NCBI GenBank assembly: GCA_001295905.1
Contig: LJHT01000035.1
Span: forward strand, 1-64,000
Direction of reading: 5' to 3'
Length of the DNA stretch: 64,000 nt
Source: a beta proteobacterium AAP51
Lineage (GTDB): Bacteria; Pseudomonadota; Gammaproteobacteria; Burkholderiales; Burkholderiaceae_C
The stretch's first letter is position 1. Each line of letters opens with the position of its first letter. This document shows positions 21,066-29,442 of the stretch, piece after piece. The notes beneath the pieces were generated by a model. The model was not told where the DNA came from and did no database searches. It saw only the letters and a list, made by a program, of their open reading frames with translations. Position numbers and translations under genes: made by a program.

Positions 21066-22409
21066 TCAGGTCGCGCGCTTGAAACGCAGGTGCGCCACCA
21101 GCCCGCCATCGGGCGCGTTGGCCAGTTCCAGCGTGCCGCCCATGCGCTGCATCGACTTTTCCACGATGGCCAGCCCCAGACCCGCCCCCGTGGCGGCGGT
21201 GCGCGCGGCGTCGCCGCGGAAGAAGGGCGTGGTCAGCTGCGAGAGTTTTTCCGGCGCCACGCCCGAGCCATGGTCGCGCACGCTGATGATGGCCCAGGGG
21301 CCCGTCTTCACGTAGCTCACGGCCACCTCGGCCCGGCCGGTTTCGGTGCCGCGGCCGTAGCGGCGCGCGTTCTCGAACAGGTTCAGGAACACGCGCGCCA
21401 GCTCGGTTTCGTCGGCCATCACCTGCAGGTCGATGGCCACGCGCGAGGTGATGCGGATCTGCCCCGGGTCGCGGAAGAGCGAGGCCTCGCGGTCGATCAC
21501 GGAAGACACCAGCACCGGGCGCAGCTGCGAGTCGCCCGGCCGCGCGTAATCCATGAACTTGTCGATGATGGCGTCGAGCTGGTCGATGTCCATCGCCATG
21601 TTGCGCTTGGCCTCTTCGTCCTCGACGCTCATCTCGGTTTCCAGACGCAGCCGCGCCAGCGGCGTGCGCAGGTCGTGGCTGATGCCGGCCAGCATCACCG
21701 CGCGGTCTTCCTCCACGCGCGCCAGTTCGCGCGCCATGCGGTTGAAGCCCATGTTCACCTCGCGTATCTCGCTGGTGAGCGTGTTCTCGTCCAGGCGTGA
21801 ATCGAGGTCGCCTTCGCGGATGCGGCTGGCGGCGAAGCTCAGCTGCTTCAAGGGCCGGTTGATGAGGCTGGCAATCGCCACCGAACCCACCAGCGTGGCC
21901 AGCAGCGCAATGCCCGTCCAGGTGAGCAGGGTCTCGCGGTTCACGCTGGCGGCGTGTTCGGGGCCGGCTTGCAGCCAGAAGCGGTCGCGTTCGCGCTCGC
22001 GGTCGATGGAGAAGCCCACCCAGAGGCCGGGCACGCCATTGACGCTGCGCGCCACCACGGCGTCTTCGCCCAGGGCGCTGCGCAGTTCCTGGCCCACGCG
22101 GCGCGAGAAGCGGTCGGTCTCGAAGGTTTCCCAGGTGTCGGCCGGCTCGCGGGGCGAGACGCGTGCGCCGCCTTGCGCCGTCAGGCTTTTCATCAGCGCC
22201 ACGCGGCTGATGCCGTCGGTGGTTTTCAGCGCCGCCCGCGCCAGGTTCACCAGGCCCGCGGTCTGCTGCGCGGCCTGCACCGCGCGCGGTTCGAGTTCGA
22301 GCGCGCGCAGCGTCTGCAGCCACGCGAACACGCCCCCCGCCAGCAGCAGGGCCAGCAGGAAGAAGGTGCGCCAGAAGAGGCTCAGGCCTAGTGGCTTGCG
22401 ACGGGGCAC
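21066..22409 (-). CDS. Membrane sensor histidine kinase, EnvZ-like
   Basis: 447 residues. A first membrane helix (about 9-33), a periplasmic sensor region (about 34-160), a second helix (about 163-185), HAMP, then the phospho-acceptor H-box with His245 in ISHDLRTPLAR, an N-box (NLFENARRYG), G1 (DHGSGV) and G2 (GAGLGLAIV). It partners the OmpR-type regulator 46 bases upstream and is transcribed with it. The HAMP-DHp sequence resembles EnvZ of osmolarity or envelope signalling; the actual stimulus is unknown. Confidence 0.93.
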   Translation of the reverse strand: MPRRKPLGLSLFWRTFFLLALLLAGGVFAWLQTLRALELEPRAVQAAQQTAGLVNLARAALKTTDGISRVALMKSLTAQGGARVSPREPADTWETFETDRFSRRVGQELRSALGEDAVVARSVNGVPGLWVGFSIDRERERDRFWLQAGPEHAASVNRETLLTWTGIALLATLVGSVAIASLINRPLKQLSFAASRIREGDLDSRLDENTLTSEIREVNMGFNRMARELARVEEDRAVMLAGISHDLRTPLARLRLETEMSVEDEEAKRNMAMDIDQLDAIIDKFMDYARPGDSQLRPVLVSSVIDREASLFRDPGQIRITSRVAIDLQVMADETELARVFLNLFENARRYGRGTETGRAEVAVSYVKTGPWAIISVRDHGSGVAPEKLSQLTTPFFRGDAARTAATGAGLGLAIVEKSMQRMGGTLELANAPDGGLVAHLRFKRAT

Positions 22410-22455
22410 TGGAGGGTCAGGGGGTCAATGCGCATGCAGCCAAGGCCGGAGCGGC

Positions 22456-23190
22456 TCAGTTCGCGCCATCGGGCACGAAGACATAACCCACGCCCCACAC
22501 CGTCTGGATGTAGCGCGGCTGCGCCGGGTCGGGCTCCAGCATCTTGCGCAGGCGGCTGATCTGCACGTCCAGGCTGCGGTCGAAGGGCTCGAACTCGCGG
22601 CCGCGCGCCAGCTGCGCCAGCTTGTCGCGGGAAAGCGGCTGGCGCGGGTGGCGCACCAGCGCCTTGAGCATGCTGAATTCGCCGGTGGTGAGCGCGATCT
22701 GCTCGCCGTTCTTGCTGAGGCGGCGCAGGCTGAGGTCGAACTCGAAGGGCCCGAAGTTCACCACCTGCGCTTCCTTGCTGGGCGCGCCCGGGGCCTCGGG
22801 GGCCGGGCGGCGGCGCAGCACGGCGTGGATGCGGGCTAGCAGTTCGCGCGGGTTGAAGGGCTTGGGCAGGTAGTCGTCGGCGCCGACCTCCAGGCCCACG
22901 ATGCGGTCGACGTCTTCCACCTTGGCCGTGAGCATGATGATGGGCGTCTGGTCGTTGGCGGCGCGCAGGCGGCGGCAGATGCTCAGGCCGTCTTCGCCGG
23001 GCAGCATGAGGTCGAGCACGATGAGGTCGACCGTCTCGCGCGTGAGCACCCGGTTCAGCGCCTTGGAGTCTTCGGCCAGCAGCACGTCGAAGCCTTCCTG
23101 GGCCAGGTAGCGGCGCAACAGGTCGCGGATGCGCGCGTCGTCGTCCACGACCACGATGCGGTCGGGCCTGGCGTTGGCGGGTGGGGTCAT
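22456..23190 (-). CDS. ompR: OmpR-family response regulator
   Basis: 244 residues. An N-terminal receiver domain has acidic DDD at 14-16, phospho-acceptor Asp60 in VLDLMLPGEDG and Lys in LPKPFNP. A C-terminal winged helix has LTTGEFSMLKALVRHPRQPLSRDKL, RSLDVQISRLRKMLE and TVWGVGYVFVPDG, the OmpR signature. The ATG at 23190 has GGAG six bases upstream. It is the first gene of the pair with the EnvZ-like kinase. A 9-bp inverted repeat containing the GTAACA core lies just upstream and could be an autoregulatory site. Confidence 0.93.
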   Translation of the reverse strand: MTPPANARPDRIVVVDDDARIRDLLRRYLAQEGFDVLLAEDSKALNRVLTRETVDLIVLDLMLPGEDGLSICRRLRAANDQTPIIMLTAKVEDVDRIVGLEVGADDYLPKPFNPRELLARIHAVLRRRPAPEAPGAPSKEAQVVNFGPFEFDLSLRRLSKNGEQIALTTGEFSMLKALVRHPRQPLSRDKLAQLARGREFEPFDRSLDVQISRLRKMLEPDPAQPRYIQTVWGVGYVFVPDGAN

Positions 23191-23206
23191 GCGGGGCTCC
23201 CTGAAT

Positions 23207-23272
23207 TTGTAACAGCCGCATTGTGGGGGGCCGGTCGCTGGCGTTCGGGGGCGGCCTGACCATCTGTTACAA
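23207..23272. promoter_or_regulatory. Inverted repeat TTGTAACAG...CTGTTACAA between ompR-type and SIMPL genes
   Basis: TTGTAACAG (23207-23215) and its exact reverse complement CTGTTACAA (23264-23272) flank 48 bases in the divergent intergenic region. The GTAACA/TGTTAC core resembles OmpR half-sites. It is probably an operator for the adjacent regulator or part of two promoters; function is inferred only from sequence and position. Confidence 0.5.
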
Positions 23273-23393
23273 GTCTTTCGGCACGCCAGCAGACCAGCCG
23301 GGGTCAACCCGCGATGCCTGCCGCGCGCTGTAGGGGTGGGTGCCCGATCCGGGCTGCAGGCCTGGCGCGTGTGCCGGGCAAGAAAGGAAGACG

Positions 23394-24164
23394 ATGAAGA
23401 AACTTGGCCTCGCGAAGTTCCAACGCGCCCAGGGCGCTGCGGTGGCGGGCACGGCCCTGGCCCTGCTGGCCACGGCCGTCACGAATGCCGCGGCCGACAG
23501 CCCGCCGGTGCCGCAGAACGTCATCAGCCTGTCGGCCACGGCCACGGTGGATGTGCCGCAGGACTGGCTGACCGTGGTTTTCGGCACCACGCGCGAGGGC
23601 AGCGATGCCGGCGTGGTGCAAGGCCAGTTGAAGCAGCTGCTGGATGCCGCCCTGAACGAGGCGCGCAAGGTGGCCAAGCCCGGGCAGGTGGAGGTGCGCA
23701 CGGGGGGCTTCAGCCTGCAGCCGCGTTACGCGCCCATCAACCCGCGCGCGGCGGCCGCCGGTGCGCCGCCGGCCATCTCGGGCTGGCAGGGCAGCACCGA
23801 GCTCATCGTCGAGGGCCGCGACACCCAGGCCATCGCGCAGCTCACCGGCCGCATTCCGGGGCTGACGATTTCGCGCGTGGGCTATTCGCTGTCGCGCGAG
23901 GCCAGGCAGAAGGTGGAAGGCGAAGTCACGGCGCAGGCCATCGAGCAGTTCCGCGCCCGCGCGCTGACGGTGAGCCGGCAGTTCGGCTTCACGGGCTACA
24001 CCGTGCGCGAGGTCAGCGTGGGCAGCGACGCCAGCGGTGGCCCGGTGCCCATGCTGCGCATGCAGGCCTCACGCGCCATGGCCGACGAGGCGGCGCTGCC
24101 TACCGAGGCGGGCAAGACCAGCGTGAATGCCACGGTGAGTGGCAGTGTGCAGATGACGAAGTGA
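23394..24164 (+). CDS. SIMPL-domain (DUF541) periplasmic protein
   Basis: 256 residues with a signal peptide (AAVAGTALALLATAVTNAAA) and the SIMPL/DUF541 pattern: VISLSATATVDVPQDWLTVVFGTTREG at the start of the mature part, GWQGSTELIVEGRD in the middle, and MRMQASRAM near the end. Members of this family are periplasmic or outer-membrane proteins of ill-defined function, some linked to oxidative stress. AAAGGAAG precedes the ATG. It is divergent from the OmpR-type regulator and may be one of its targets. Confidence 0.88.
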   Translation: MKKLGLAKFQRAQGAAVAGTALALLATAVTNAAADSPPVPQNVISLSATATVDVPQDWLTVVFGTTREGSDAGVVQGQLKQLLDAALNEARKVAKPGQVEVRTGGFSLQPRYAPINPRAAAAGAPPAISGWQGSTELIVEGRDTQAIAQLTGRIPGLTISRVGYSLSREARQKVEGEVTAQAIEQFRARALTVSRQFGFTGYTVREVSVGSDASGGPVPMLRMQASRAMADEAALPTEAGKTSVNATVSGSVQMTK

Positions 24165-24196
24165 GGGTGGCGCGGGGGGCTGTCACTGAGCCCCTC

Positions 24197-24252
24197 GCCC
24201 GCGTGAAATCGCGGGCTCGCACAGCTCGATGCATTCGCGGCCTTCCGGCCGC
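24197..24252. terminator. Two hairpins between convergent SIMPL and bdhA genes
   Basis: GCCCGCG-TGAAAT-CGCGGGC (24197-24216) and GCGGCC-TTCC-GGCCGC (24237-24252) are perfect stems placed between the two converging genes. Neither has a T run, so their role as terminators is likely by position only. Confidence 0.45.
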
Positions 24253-24257
24253 TCATG

Positions 24258-25034
24258 TCATTGCGCTGTCCATCCCCCATCGACAGCCCAGGCCTGGCCG
24301 CGGACGTTCTGCGCGGCCGGGCTGCAGAGGAAGACCGTCAGCTCGGCCAGTTCCTCGGGCGTGGTGAACTGCAGCGACGGCTGCTTTTCACCCAGCAGCC
24401 GGCGTTTGGCCTCTTCGTTGCTCACGCCTTCGGCCACGGCACGGGCGTCCACCTGCTTCTGCACCAGGGGGGTGAGCACCCAGCCCGGGCAGATGGCGTT
24501 GACGGTGATGCCGGTGGTGGCCGTTTCCAGCGCCGCAGCCTTGGTCAGGCCCACGATGCCATGCTTGGCAGCCACGTAGGCGCTCTTGTTCGCGCTGGCC
24601 ACCAGGCCGTGCGCCGAGGCCACGTTGACGATGCGGCCCCAGTTGCGCGCGCGCATGCCCGGCAGCGCGGCGCGCATGGTGTGGAAGGCCGAGCTCAGGT
24701 TGATGGCGATGATGGCGTCCCAACGCTCGACGGGGAAATCCTCCACCCGCGCCACGTGCTGGATGCCGGCGTTGTTCACGAGGATGTCGCAGGCGCCCAG
24801 CTGCGCCTCGCAGGCCTGCACCATGGCCTCGATCTCGGCCGGCTTGCTCATGTCGGCGCCGTGGTACAGCGCGCCGGGGTCGAGCGCACGCACCTGCGCC
24901 AGCGCGCCTTCCACATCGCCGAAGCCGTTGAGCATCACACGGGCGCCTTCGCGGGCCAGCTGCAGCGCAATGCCCAGCCCGATGCCGCTGGTGGAGCCGG
25001 TGACGAGCGCAGTCTTTCCTTGAAGCGTGGGCAT
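24258..25034 (-). CDS. bdhA: 3-hydroxybutyrate dehydrogenase (SDR family)
   Basis: Oxidises D-3-hydroxybutyrate to acetoacetate with NAD, a step of PHB use. 258 residues, classical SDR: TGSTSGIGLGIA cofactor loop, NNAGIQHVA, the NVASAHG Ser, and a Tyr-Lys pair in SAYVAAKHG. The features GIQHVAPVE-like, CPGWVLTPLV and GEKQPS are those of bacterial hydroxybutyrate dehydrogenases rather than other SDRs. The ATG at 25034 is 57 bases from the divergent hydrolase gene. phaR, further along the window, supports a PHB lifestyle. Confidence 0.9.
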   Translation of the reverse strand: MPTLQGKTALVTGSTSGIGLGIALQLAREGARVMLNGFGDVEGALAQVRALDPGALYHGADMSKPAEIEAMVQACEAQLGACDILVNNAGIQHVARVEDFPVERWDAIIAINLSSAFHTMRAALPGMRARNWGRIVNVASAHGLVASANKSAYVAAKHGIVGLTKAAALETATTGITVNAICPGWVLTPLVQKQVDARAVAEGVSNEEAKRRLLGEKQPSLQFTTPEELAELTVFLCSPAAQNVRGQAWAVDGGWTAQ

Positions 25035-25091
25035 GGGGCGGTGGCCGGTTGATACGATGAGTTCATTATCCGACCGAGCACCGAGCCCTTG

Positions 25092-25958
25092 ATGAACGAA
25101 CCGCGCCTGGCCCACGTGCAATGCCTGTCTGCCCGCGGCCTGCACCGCATGGCCTATTGGGAATGGGGCGCAGCCGACAACCCGCGCGTGCTGGTGTGCG
25201 TGCACGGCCTGTCGCGCCAGGGGCGTGACTTCGACACCCTGGCGCGCGACCTGGCCAACGACTATCGCGTGGTCTGCCCCGATGTGGTGGGCCGCGGCCA
25301 CAGCGACTGGCTGGCCGACCCGCTGGGCTACGGCATTCCCACCTACGTGGCCGACATGGTCACGCTGGTGGCGCGGCTGAACGTGCCGCAGGTCGACTGG
25401 GTGGGCACCTCGATGGGCGGCCTCATCGGGCTGATGCTGGCTTCGCTGCCCAACGCCCCCGTGCGCCGGCTGGTGCTCAACGACGTGGGCCCCGTCATCC
25501 AGGCCCAGGCGCTGACGCGCATCGGCAGCTACCTGGGGCAGCCGGCGCATTGGCCCACGGTGGAGGCGGCGGCCGATGCGCTGTGGGCCATCTCCCAGGG
25601 TTTCGGCCCACACACGCGCGAAGAGTGGCTGGCACTGACGCGGCACCAGCTCAAGGCCGAGGGCCAGGGCTACAAGCCACATTACGACCCGGCCATCGCG
25701 GTGCCCTTCAAGGCCGTGACGGCGGAACTGGCCGCCGCAGGCGAGGCTGCGCTCTGGGCCGCCTACGACCGCATCACGGCCCCCACGCTGCTGCTGCGCG
25801 GCGCGCAGAGCGACCTGCTCTCGGCTGAAACGGCCCAGGCCATGACGGTGCGCGGCCCGCAGGCGCAGTTGCACTCGCTGCCGGGTGTGGGACACGCGCC
25901 CACACTGGTAGCGGCCGACCAGCGCGCGGTGGTGCGCGCCTTCCTGCTCGGCCCATGA
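25092..25958 (+). CDS. Alpha/beta-fold hydrolase
   Basis: 288 residues. HGLSRQGRDFDTLA, the nucleophile elbow GTSMGG and the late GVGHAPTL His fit an alpha/beta hydrolase with a Ser-Asp-His triad. The substrate is unknown; thioesters or esters are common in the group. A TTG sits immediately before the ATG and could also start. The last four bases overlap the relA start (ATGA), so the two are translated together. It is divergent from bdhA, which may hint at hydroxybutyrate oligomer metabolism, but that is only context. Confidence 0.85.
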   Translation: MNEPRLAHVQCLSARGLHRMAYWEWGAADNPRVLVCVHGLSRQGRDFDTLARDLANDYRVVCPDVVGRGHSDWLADPLGYGIPTYVADMVTLVARLNVPQVDWVGTSMGGLIGLMLASLPNAPVRRLVLNDVGPVIQAQALTRIGSYLGQPAHWPTVEAAADALWAISQGFGPHTREEWLALTRHQLKAEGQGYKPHYDPAIAVPFKAVTAELAAAGEAALWAAYDRITAPTLLLRGAQSDLLSAETAQAMTVRGPQAQLHSLPGVGHAPTLVAADQRAVVRAFLLGP

Positions 25959-28252
25959 AAAGCGCGGCATCGGCTGCGGCCGGTGGCGCAGCGGCCATCG
26001 TGCACCTGGCCAGCGTGGAAAGCGGGCTGGGGCACGACGGGCAGCCGGGCCCCGGGGCAGCGGGGCAGGGCGCAGCAGCAGGCGCGAACCCGGCGGACCC
26101 CGTGCAGCGCGCCCGTGCCTTTGCCGAACCCCTGCTCGCCGGCCAGGTGCTGGACACCGGTGAAGACGCCCTGGCCCATGCCGACGGCACGGCCGCCGTG
26201 CTGCGCCACATCGGCGGCGCGCCTTCGCTGTGCGCGGCGGCCTACCTCGTCTACGCGGGCGACTATCTGCAGCGCCCCGAAGAAGTGGTGCACAAGGCCT
26301 TCGGCGAAAGCTACGCCAGCCTGGTGACGCTGACGCGCAAGCTGGTGCAGATACAGCGCGCCGCGCGCTCGGCCGTGTCGCAGGAAGGCCAGCGCGGCCT
26401 GCAGCTGGAACGGGTGCGCAAGATGCTGCTGGCCTTCAGCCGCGACCTGCGCGTGGTGCTGCTGCGCCTGGCGTCGCGGCTGCAGACGCTGCGCTGGCAC
26501 GCTGCACAGCGCCAGCCTTGCCCGGAAGCGCTGGCCAGCGAAAGCCTGCAGGTGTTCGCGCCGCTGGCCAACCGCCTGGGCATCTGGCAGATCAAGTGGG
26601 AACTGGAAGACCTGTCGTTCCGCTTCCTGCAGCCGCAGGAGTACCAGCGCATCGCCGGCCTGGTGGACGAAAAGAGGGCCGAACGCGAACAGCAGGTGGC
26701 CGCCGCGCGCGAGCAGCTGGCCACGCTGCTGCAGCGCGCGGGTGTCGCGGCCGATGTGCAAGGGCGGCCCAAGCACCTCTACAGCATCTGGAAGAAGATG
26801 CGTGGCAAGGGCCTGGCCTTCGAGCGTGTGTTCGACACCCGCGCCCTGCGCGTGGTGGTGGACGACGTGGCCGCCTGCTACATGGCCTTGGCCCGCGTGC
26901 ACGAGGCCATGAAGCCCGTGGACGGCGAGTTCGACGACTACATCGCCCGCCCCAAGCCCAACGGCTACCAGAGCCTGCACACCGTGGTGCTGGGCGCCGA
27001 CGGTCGGCCGCTGGAAGTGCAGATACGCACGCGTGCCATGCACGAGCATGCCGAACACGGCGTGGCCGCGCACTGGATGTACAAGGAAGCGGGCGCCAAG
27101 GGTTATGCCGGCGTCAGCGCCGTGGGCGAGTTCGAAGACCGCGTGGCCGAAGCGCGCAAGGCCGTGCTGCGTGAACTGCTGGCCTGGGAGCGCGATTTCG
27201 CCAGCCAGGGCGCCGAAGGCCCTGCCGGGGGCCCGGCGGCGGCGCCCGTGGAAGGCGAGCGCATCTACGTCTTCACCCCGCAGGCCACCATCATCGACCT
27301 GCCGGCCGGCGGCACGCCGGTGGACTTCGCCTACGCGCTGCACACCGACCTGGGCCACCGCTGCCGGGGCGCCAAGGTCGACGGCGCGATGGTGCCGCTG
27401 AACACGCCGCTGCAATCAGGCCAGACGGTGGAAGTGGTCACGGTGAAGGAAGGCGGCCCTTCGCTCGACTGGTTGAACGCCGAGCTGCACTACCTGGCCA
27501 GCGCGCGCGCCAAGGCCAAGGTGCGCGCCTGGTTCAATGCCGAGCAGATGGCGCAGACCATCGCGCGCGGCCGCGAGGCGGTGGAGAAGCTGCTGCAGCG
27601 CACCGGCAGCACCGCGCTGGAACGCCAGGCCCTGGCCGAGCGCCTGGGCTTCAAGACGGCGGAGGCCTTGTTCGAACTAGTGGGCAAGGACGAGTACTCG
27701 CTGCGCAACATCGAGAACCTGCTCAAGCCCGCCGAACCGGCGCCCGAGGCCGACAAGGTGCAGCTCGGACGTTCACGCGCGGAAGAGGGCGGCGGCCGCG
27801 GTGGCGTGCTGGTGGTGGGCATGGACTCGCTGCTGACCACGCTGGGCAAATGCTGCCGGCCGGCGCCGCCCGACGCGATCTGCGGCTTCGTCACGCGCGG
27901 CCGCGGCGTGGCGGTGCACCGTGCCGACTGCAGCAACCTGCGCCAGATGGCGCAGACCTCTCCCGGCCGCGTGATCGAGGTCGCCTGGGGCCGGCCAGGC
28001 GGCGACAAGGCGCCGGTGTACCCGATGGACGTGGTCATCGAGGCCGCCGACCGCAGCGGCCTGCTGCGCGACATCAGCGAAGTGTTCACGCGCGAGAAGG
28101 TCAATGTCACGGGCTCGCAGACACAAAGCGCCAAGGACGGCGGCACGGCCTGGATGACCTTCACGGTAGAGGCCACCGACACGGCCCGCCTGGGTACGCT
28201 GCTGGCCCACATTGCCCGCGTGCCGGGCGTACGTCACGCACGGCGGCGCTAG
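25955..28252 (+). CDS. relA: RelA-type (p)ppGpp synthetase with inactive hydrolase domain
   Basis: Stringent-response alarmone synthetase, 765 residues. The N-terminal HD region (about 55-200) lacks the His-Asp metal site, and the downstream block reads RLASRLQTLR in place of KLADRLHNMR, so hydrolysis is not expected. The synthetase domain (about 205-380) has the EXDD motif at 325-328 (EFDD) typical of RelA rather than the RXKD of SpoT. TGS (about 436-498), a zinc-finger-like CC-containing region (GKCCRP) and a C-terminal ACT domain follow. The first 50 residues are Ala/Gly-rich and non-conserved. The start overlaps the hydrolase stop. Confidence 0.94.
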   Translation: MKSAASAAAGGAAAIVHLASVESGLGHDGQPGPGAAGQGAAAGANPADPVQRARAFAEPLLAGQVLDTGEDALAHADGTAAVLRHIGGAPSLCAAAYLVYAGDYLQRPEEVVHKAFGESYASLVTLTRKLVQIQRAARSAVSQEGQRGLQLERVRKMLLAFSRDLRVVLLRLASRLQTLRWHAAQRQPCPEALASESLQVFAPLANRLGIWQIKWELEDLSFRFLQPQEYQRIAGLVDEKRAEREQQVAAAREQLATLLQRAGVAADVQGRPKHLYSIWKKMRGKGLAFERVFDTRALRVVVDDVAACYMALARVHEAMKPVDGEFDDYIARPKPNGYQSLHTVVLGADGRPLEVQIRTRAMHEHAEHGVAAHWMYKEAGAKGYAGVSAVGEFEDRVAEARKAVLRELLAWERDFASQGAEGPAGGPAAAPVEGERIYVFTPQATIIDLPAGGTPVDFAYALHTDLGHRCRGAKVDGAMVPLNTPLQSGQTVEVVTVKEGGPSLDWLNAELHYLASARAKAKVRAWFNAEQMAQTIARGREAVEKLLQRTGSTALERQALAERLGFKTAEALFELVGKDEYSLRNIENLLKPAEPAPEADKVQLGRSRAEEGGGRGGVLVVGMDSLLTTLGKCCRPAPPDAICGFVTRGRGVAVHRADCSNLRQMAQTSPGRVIEVAWGRPGGDKAPVYPMDVVIEAADRSGLLRDISEVFTREKVNVTGSQTQSAKDGGTAWMTFTVEATDTARLGTLLAHIARVPGVRHARRR

Positions 28253-28293
28253 CTTGCGCCAGGTGCGGCGGCGGGGCCGCATGCGGGCTCGTA

Positions 28294-28299
28294 TATACT
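28294..28299 (+). promoter_or_regulatory. Probable -10 element of tRNA-Val
   Basis: TATACT lies about 14 bases before the tRNA in otherwise GC-rich DNA, matching a sigma-70 -10 box. No convincing -35 could be placed. Confidence 0.5.
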
Positions 28300-28312
28300 G
28301 CGAGGCTGCCCC

Positions 28313-28389
28313 AGGCGCGTAGCTCAGCTGGTTAGAGCACCACCTTGACATGGTGGGGGTCGTTGGTTCGAGTCCAATCGCGCCTACCA
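28313..28389 (+). tRNA. tRNA-Val (anticodon GAC)
   Basis: 77 bases fold as a standard tRNA: acceptor AGGCGCG paired with CGCGCCT, D-arm GCTC...GAGC, anticodon stem CCACC/GGTGG around the loop TTGACAT (anticodon GAC), T-arm with GGTTCGAGTCC, and an encoded ACCA end. The body closely matches known bacterial tRNA-Val(GAC). Confidence 0.97.
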
Positions 28390-28406
28390 AATTCGTTTGG
28401 AGAATG

Positions 28407-28439
28407 AAGCACCCCGCGGAAACGCCGGGTGCTTTTTTC
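28407..28439 (+). terminator. Rho-independent terminator after tRNA-Val
   Basis: A GC-rich hairpin (GCACCC...GGGTGC with GCG/CGC in the upper stem and a GAAA loop, a small mismatch between) is followed by TTTTTT. It sits 18 bases after the tRNA end. Confidence 0.85.
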
Positions 28440-28458
28440 TTGGCCGGCCGGTGCGGCC

Positions 28459-28839
28459 TCAGGTCGGCGTGGGTGTGCCGGCCATGCGGTCGTGGCGCAG
28501 GAAGAAGCGGCGCGCCAGCGCCACCAGTTGCGGTTGCGTGGGTTGGTCCACCGTCTCGTAGCCCACGATGTGCGGCGCGAGGGCTGCGCGGTGCTTTTCG
28601 ACGTAGTGGCGGAAGTCCGACAAGCCGGTCTTCGAACCCGTCACCAGCACTTCAGGAATGCCGGTCAGCGCGTCGCACACGGCGGCGTAGAACTCGTGTT
28701 CGCTGCGCACGCCGCTGGCATGGCGTGCGGTGTGGTGGGAGTGGGCCTTGATGCGCTGGGTTTCCAGGTGCTCGGCGTCGAACTGCAGCACTTCGGCGCT
28801 TTGGTGGTCGATGCGCAGCACGGCGTGAAAGGTGGTCAT
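28459..28839 (-). CDS. eRF1-like small protein (often named translational machinery protein)
   Basis: 126 residues. The sequence (FHAVLRIDHQSAEVLQFDAE, an HSHHTARH histidine stretch, HEFYAAVCDALTGIPEVLVTG, DFRHYVEKH, IVGYETVDQPTQPQLVALARRFF) fits the small bacterial family that resembles the third domain of eukaryotic release factor eRF1. Function is unproven. It follows the TraR/DksA-family gene by 22 bases on the same strand, so the two probably form an operon. It ends 19 bases from the tRNA-Val terminator. Confidence 0.7.
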   Translation of the reverse strand: MTTFHAVLRIDHQSAEVLQFDAEHLETQRIKAHSHHTARHASGVRSEHEFYAAVCDALTGIPEVLVTGSKTGLSDFRHYVEKHRAALAPHIVGYETVDQPTQPQLVALARRFFLRHDRMAGTPTPT

Positions 28840-28861
28840 GGTGGAAGGCTCCGGGTGGGGT

Positions 28862-29233
28862 TTAACGCGGGTTTTCGTAGGCGGTTTCGCAGGGCACGCA
28901 GCGGCGGGCCCAGGGCTCGACCTTCAGGCGGTCGAAGGCGATGCTCTCGCCGCAATCGGCGCACTGGCCGAAGCCGGGCAGCGCCAGGCGGTCGAGTGCG
29001 GCGCTGACGGCCTGCAGCTCGCGCTGCTCGTGGGCGGTGAGGGCGGCGGCCACTTCGCGCTCGGGGGCGCGCTGGGGGCCGTCGTCGGCGTCCTGCGCCA
29101 GGGTCTCGGCGGCGCGCTCGGCCATGCTCAGGCCGTGCAGGTGGGCCGCCAGCTGCGCCTTCAACTGCTTCTGGCGCAGTTGCAGCTCGGTTTGCAGCAG
29201 GCTGTGCTGGCCAGCGGTGAGGAGGGTGCTCAT
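28862..29233 (-). CDS. TraR/DksA-family C4 zinc-finger protein
   Basis: 123 residues: a long N-terminal helical part (about 1-80) and a C-terminal zinc finger with C91, C94, C112 and C115 (CADC...CVPC) in the DksA/TraR arrangement (FGQCADCGESIAFDRLKVEP). DksA relatives bind the RNA polymerase secondary channel and modulate promoters, often with ppGpp; relA lies nearby, though on the other strand. It lacks the DxxDxA coiled-coil tip of true DksA, so it may be a stress or zinc-independent variant. GGAG precedes the ATG. Confidence 0.88.
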   Translation of the reverse strand: MSTLLTAGQHSLLQTELQLRQKQLKAQLAAHLHGLSMAERAAETLAQDADDGPQRAPEREVAAALTAHEQRELQAVSAALDRLALPGFGQCADCGESIAFDRLKVEPWARRCVPCETAYENPR

Positions 29234-29442
29234 GGGTGTCTCCGGGTCGGTGCGCAGGCGGCGCCTGGCACAGCCTCAGCATGCGCCCATGTCGGCCTCA
29301 TGGGCTTGCGCGGCGTCAAAAGGCACGGGCTTGCCCAGCCTAGGGTTTTGGATAACAGGGCAAGCGTTGTGCGGTGCGGAAAAAACCCCACGCCGCGCAT
29401 ACCATTACCCCAATGCTGCACCCGAAGAGACAGCCCGCCCGC

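Noticed and set aside
24258..25970. 570-codon frame extending bdhA upstream
   Set aside because: The extension is antisense to the hydrolase gene and has no SDR similarity; the ATG at 25034 gives the normal length.
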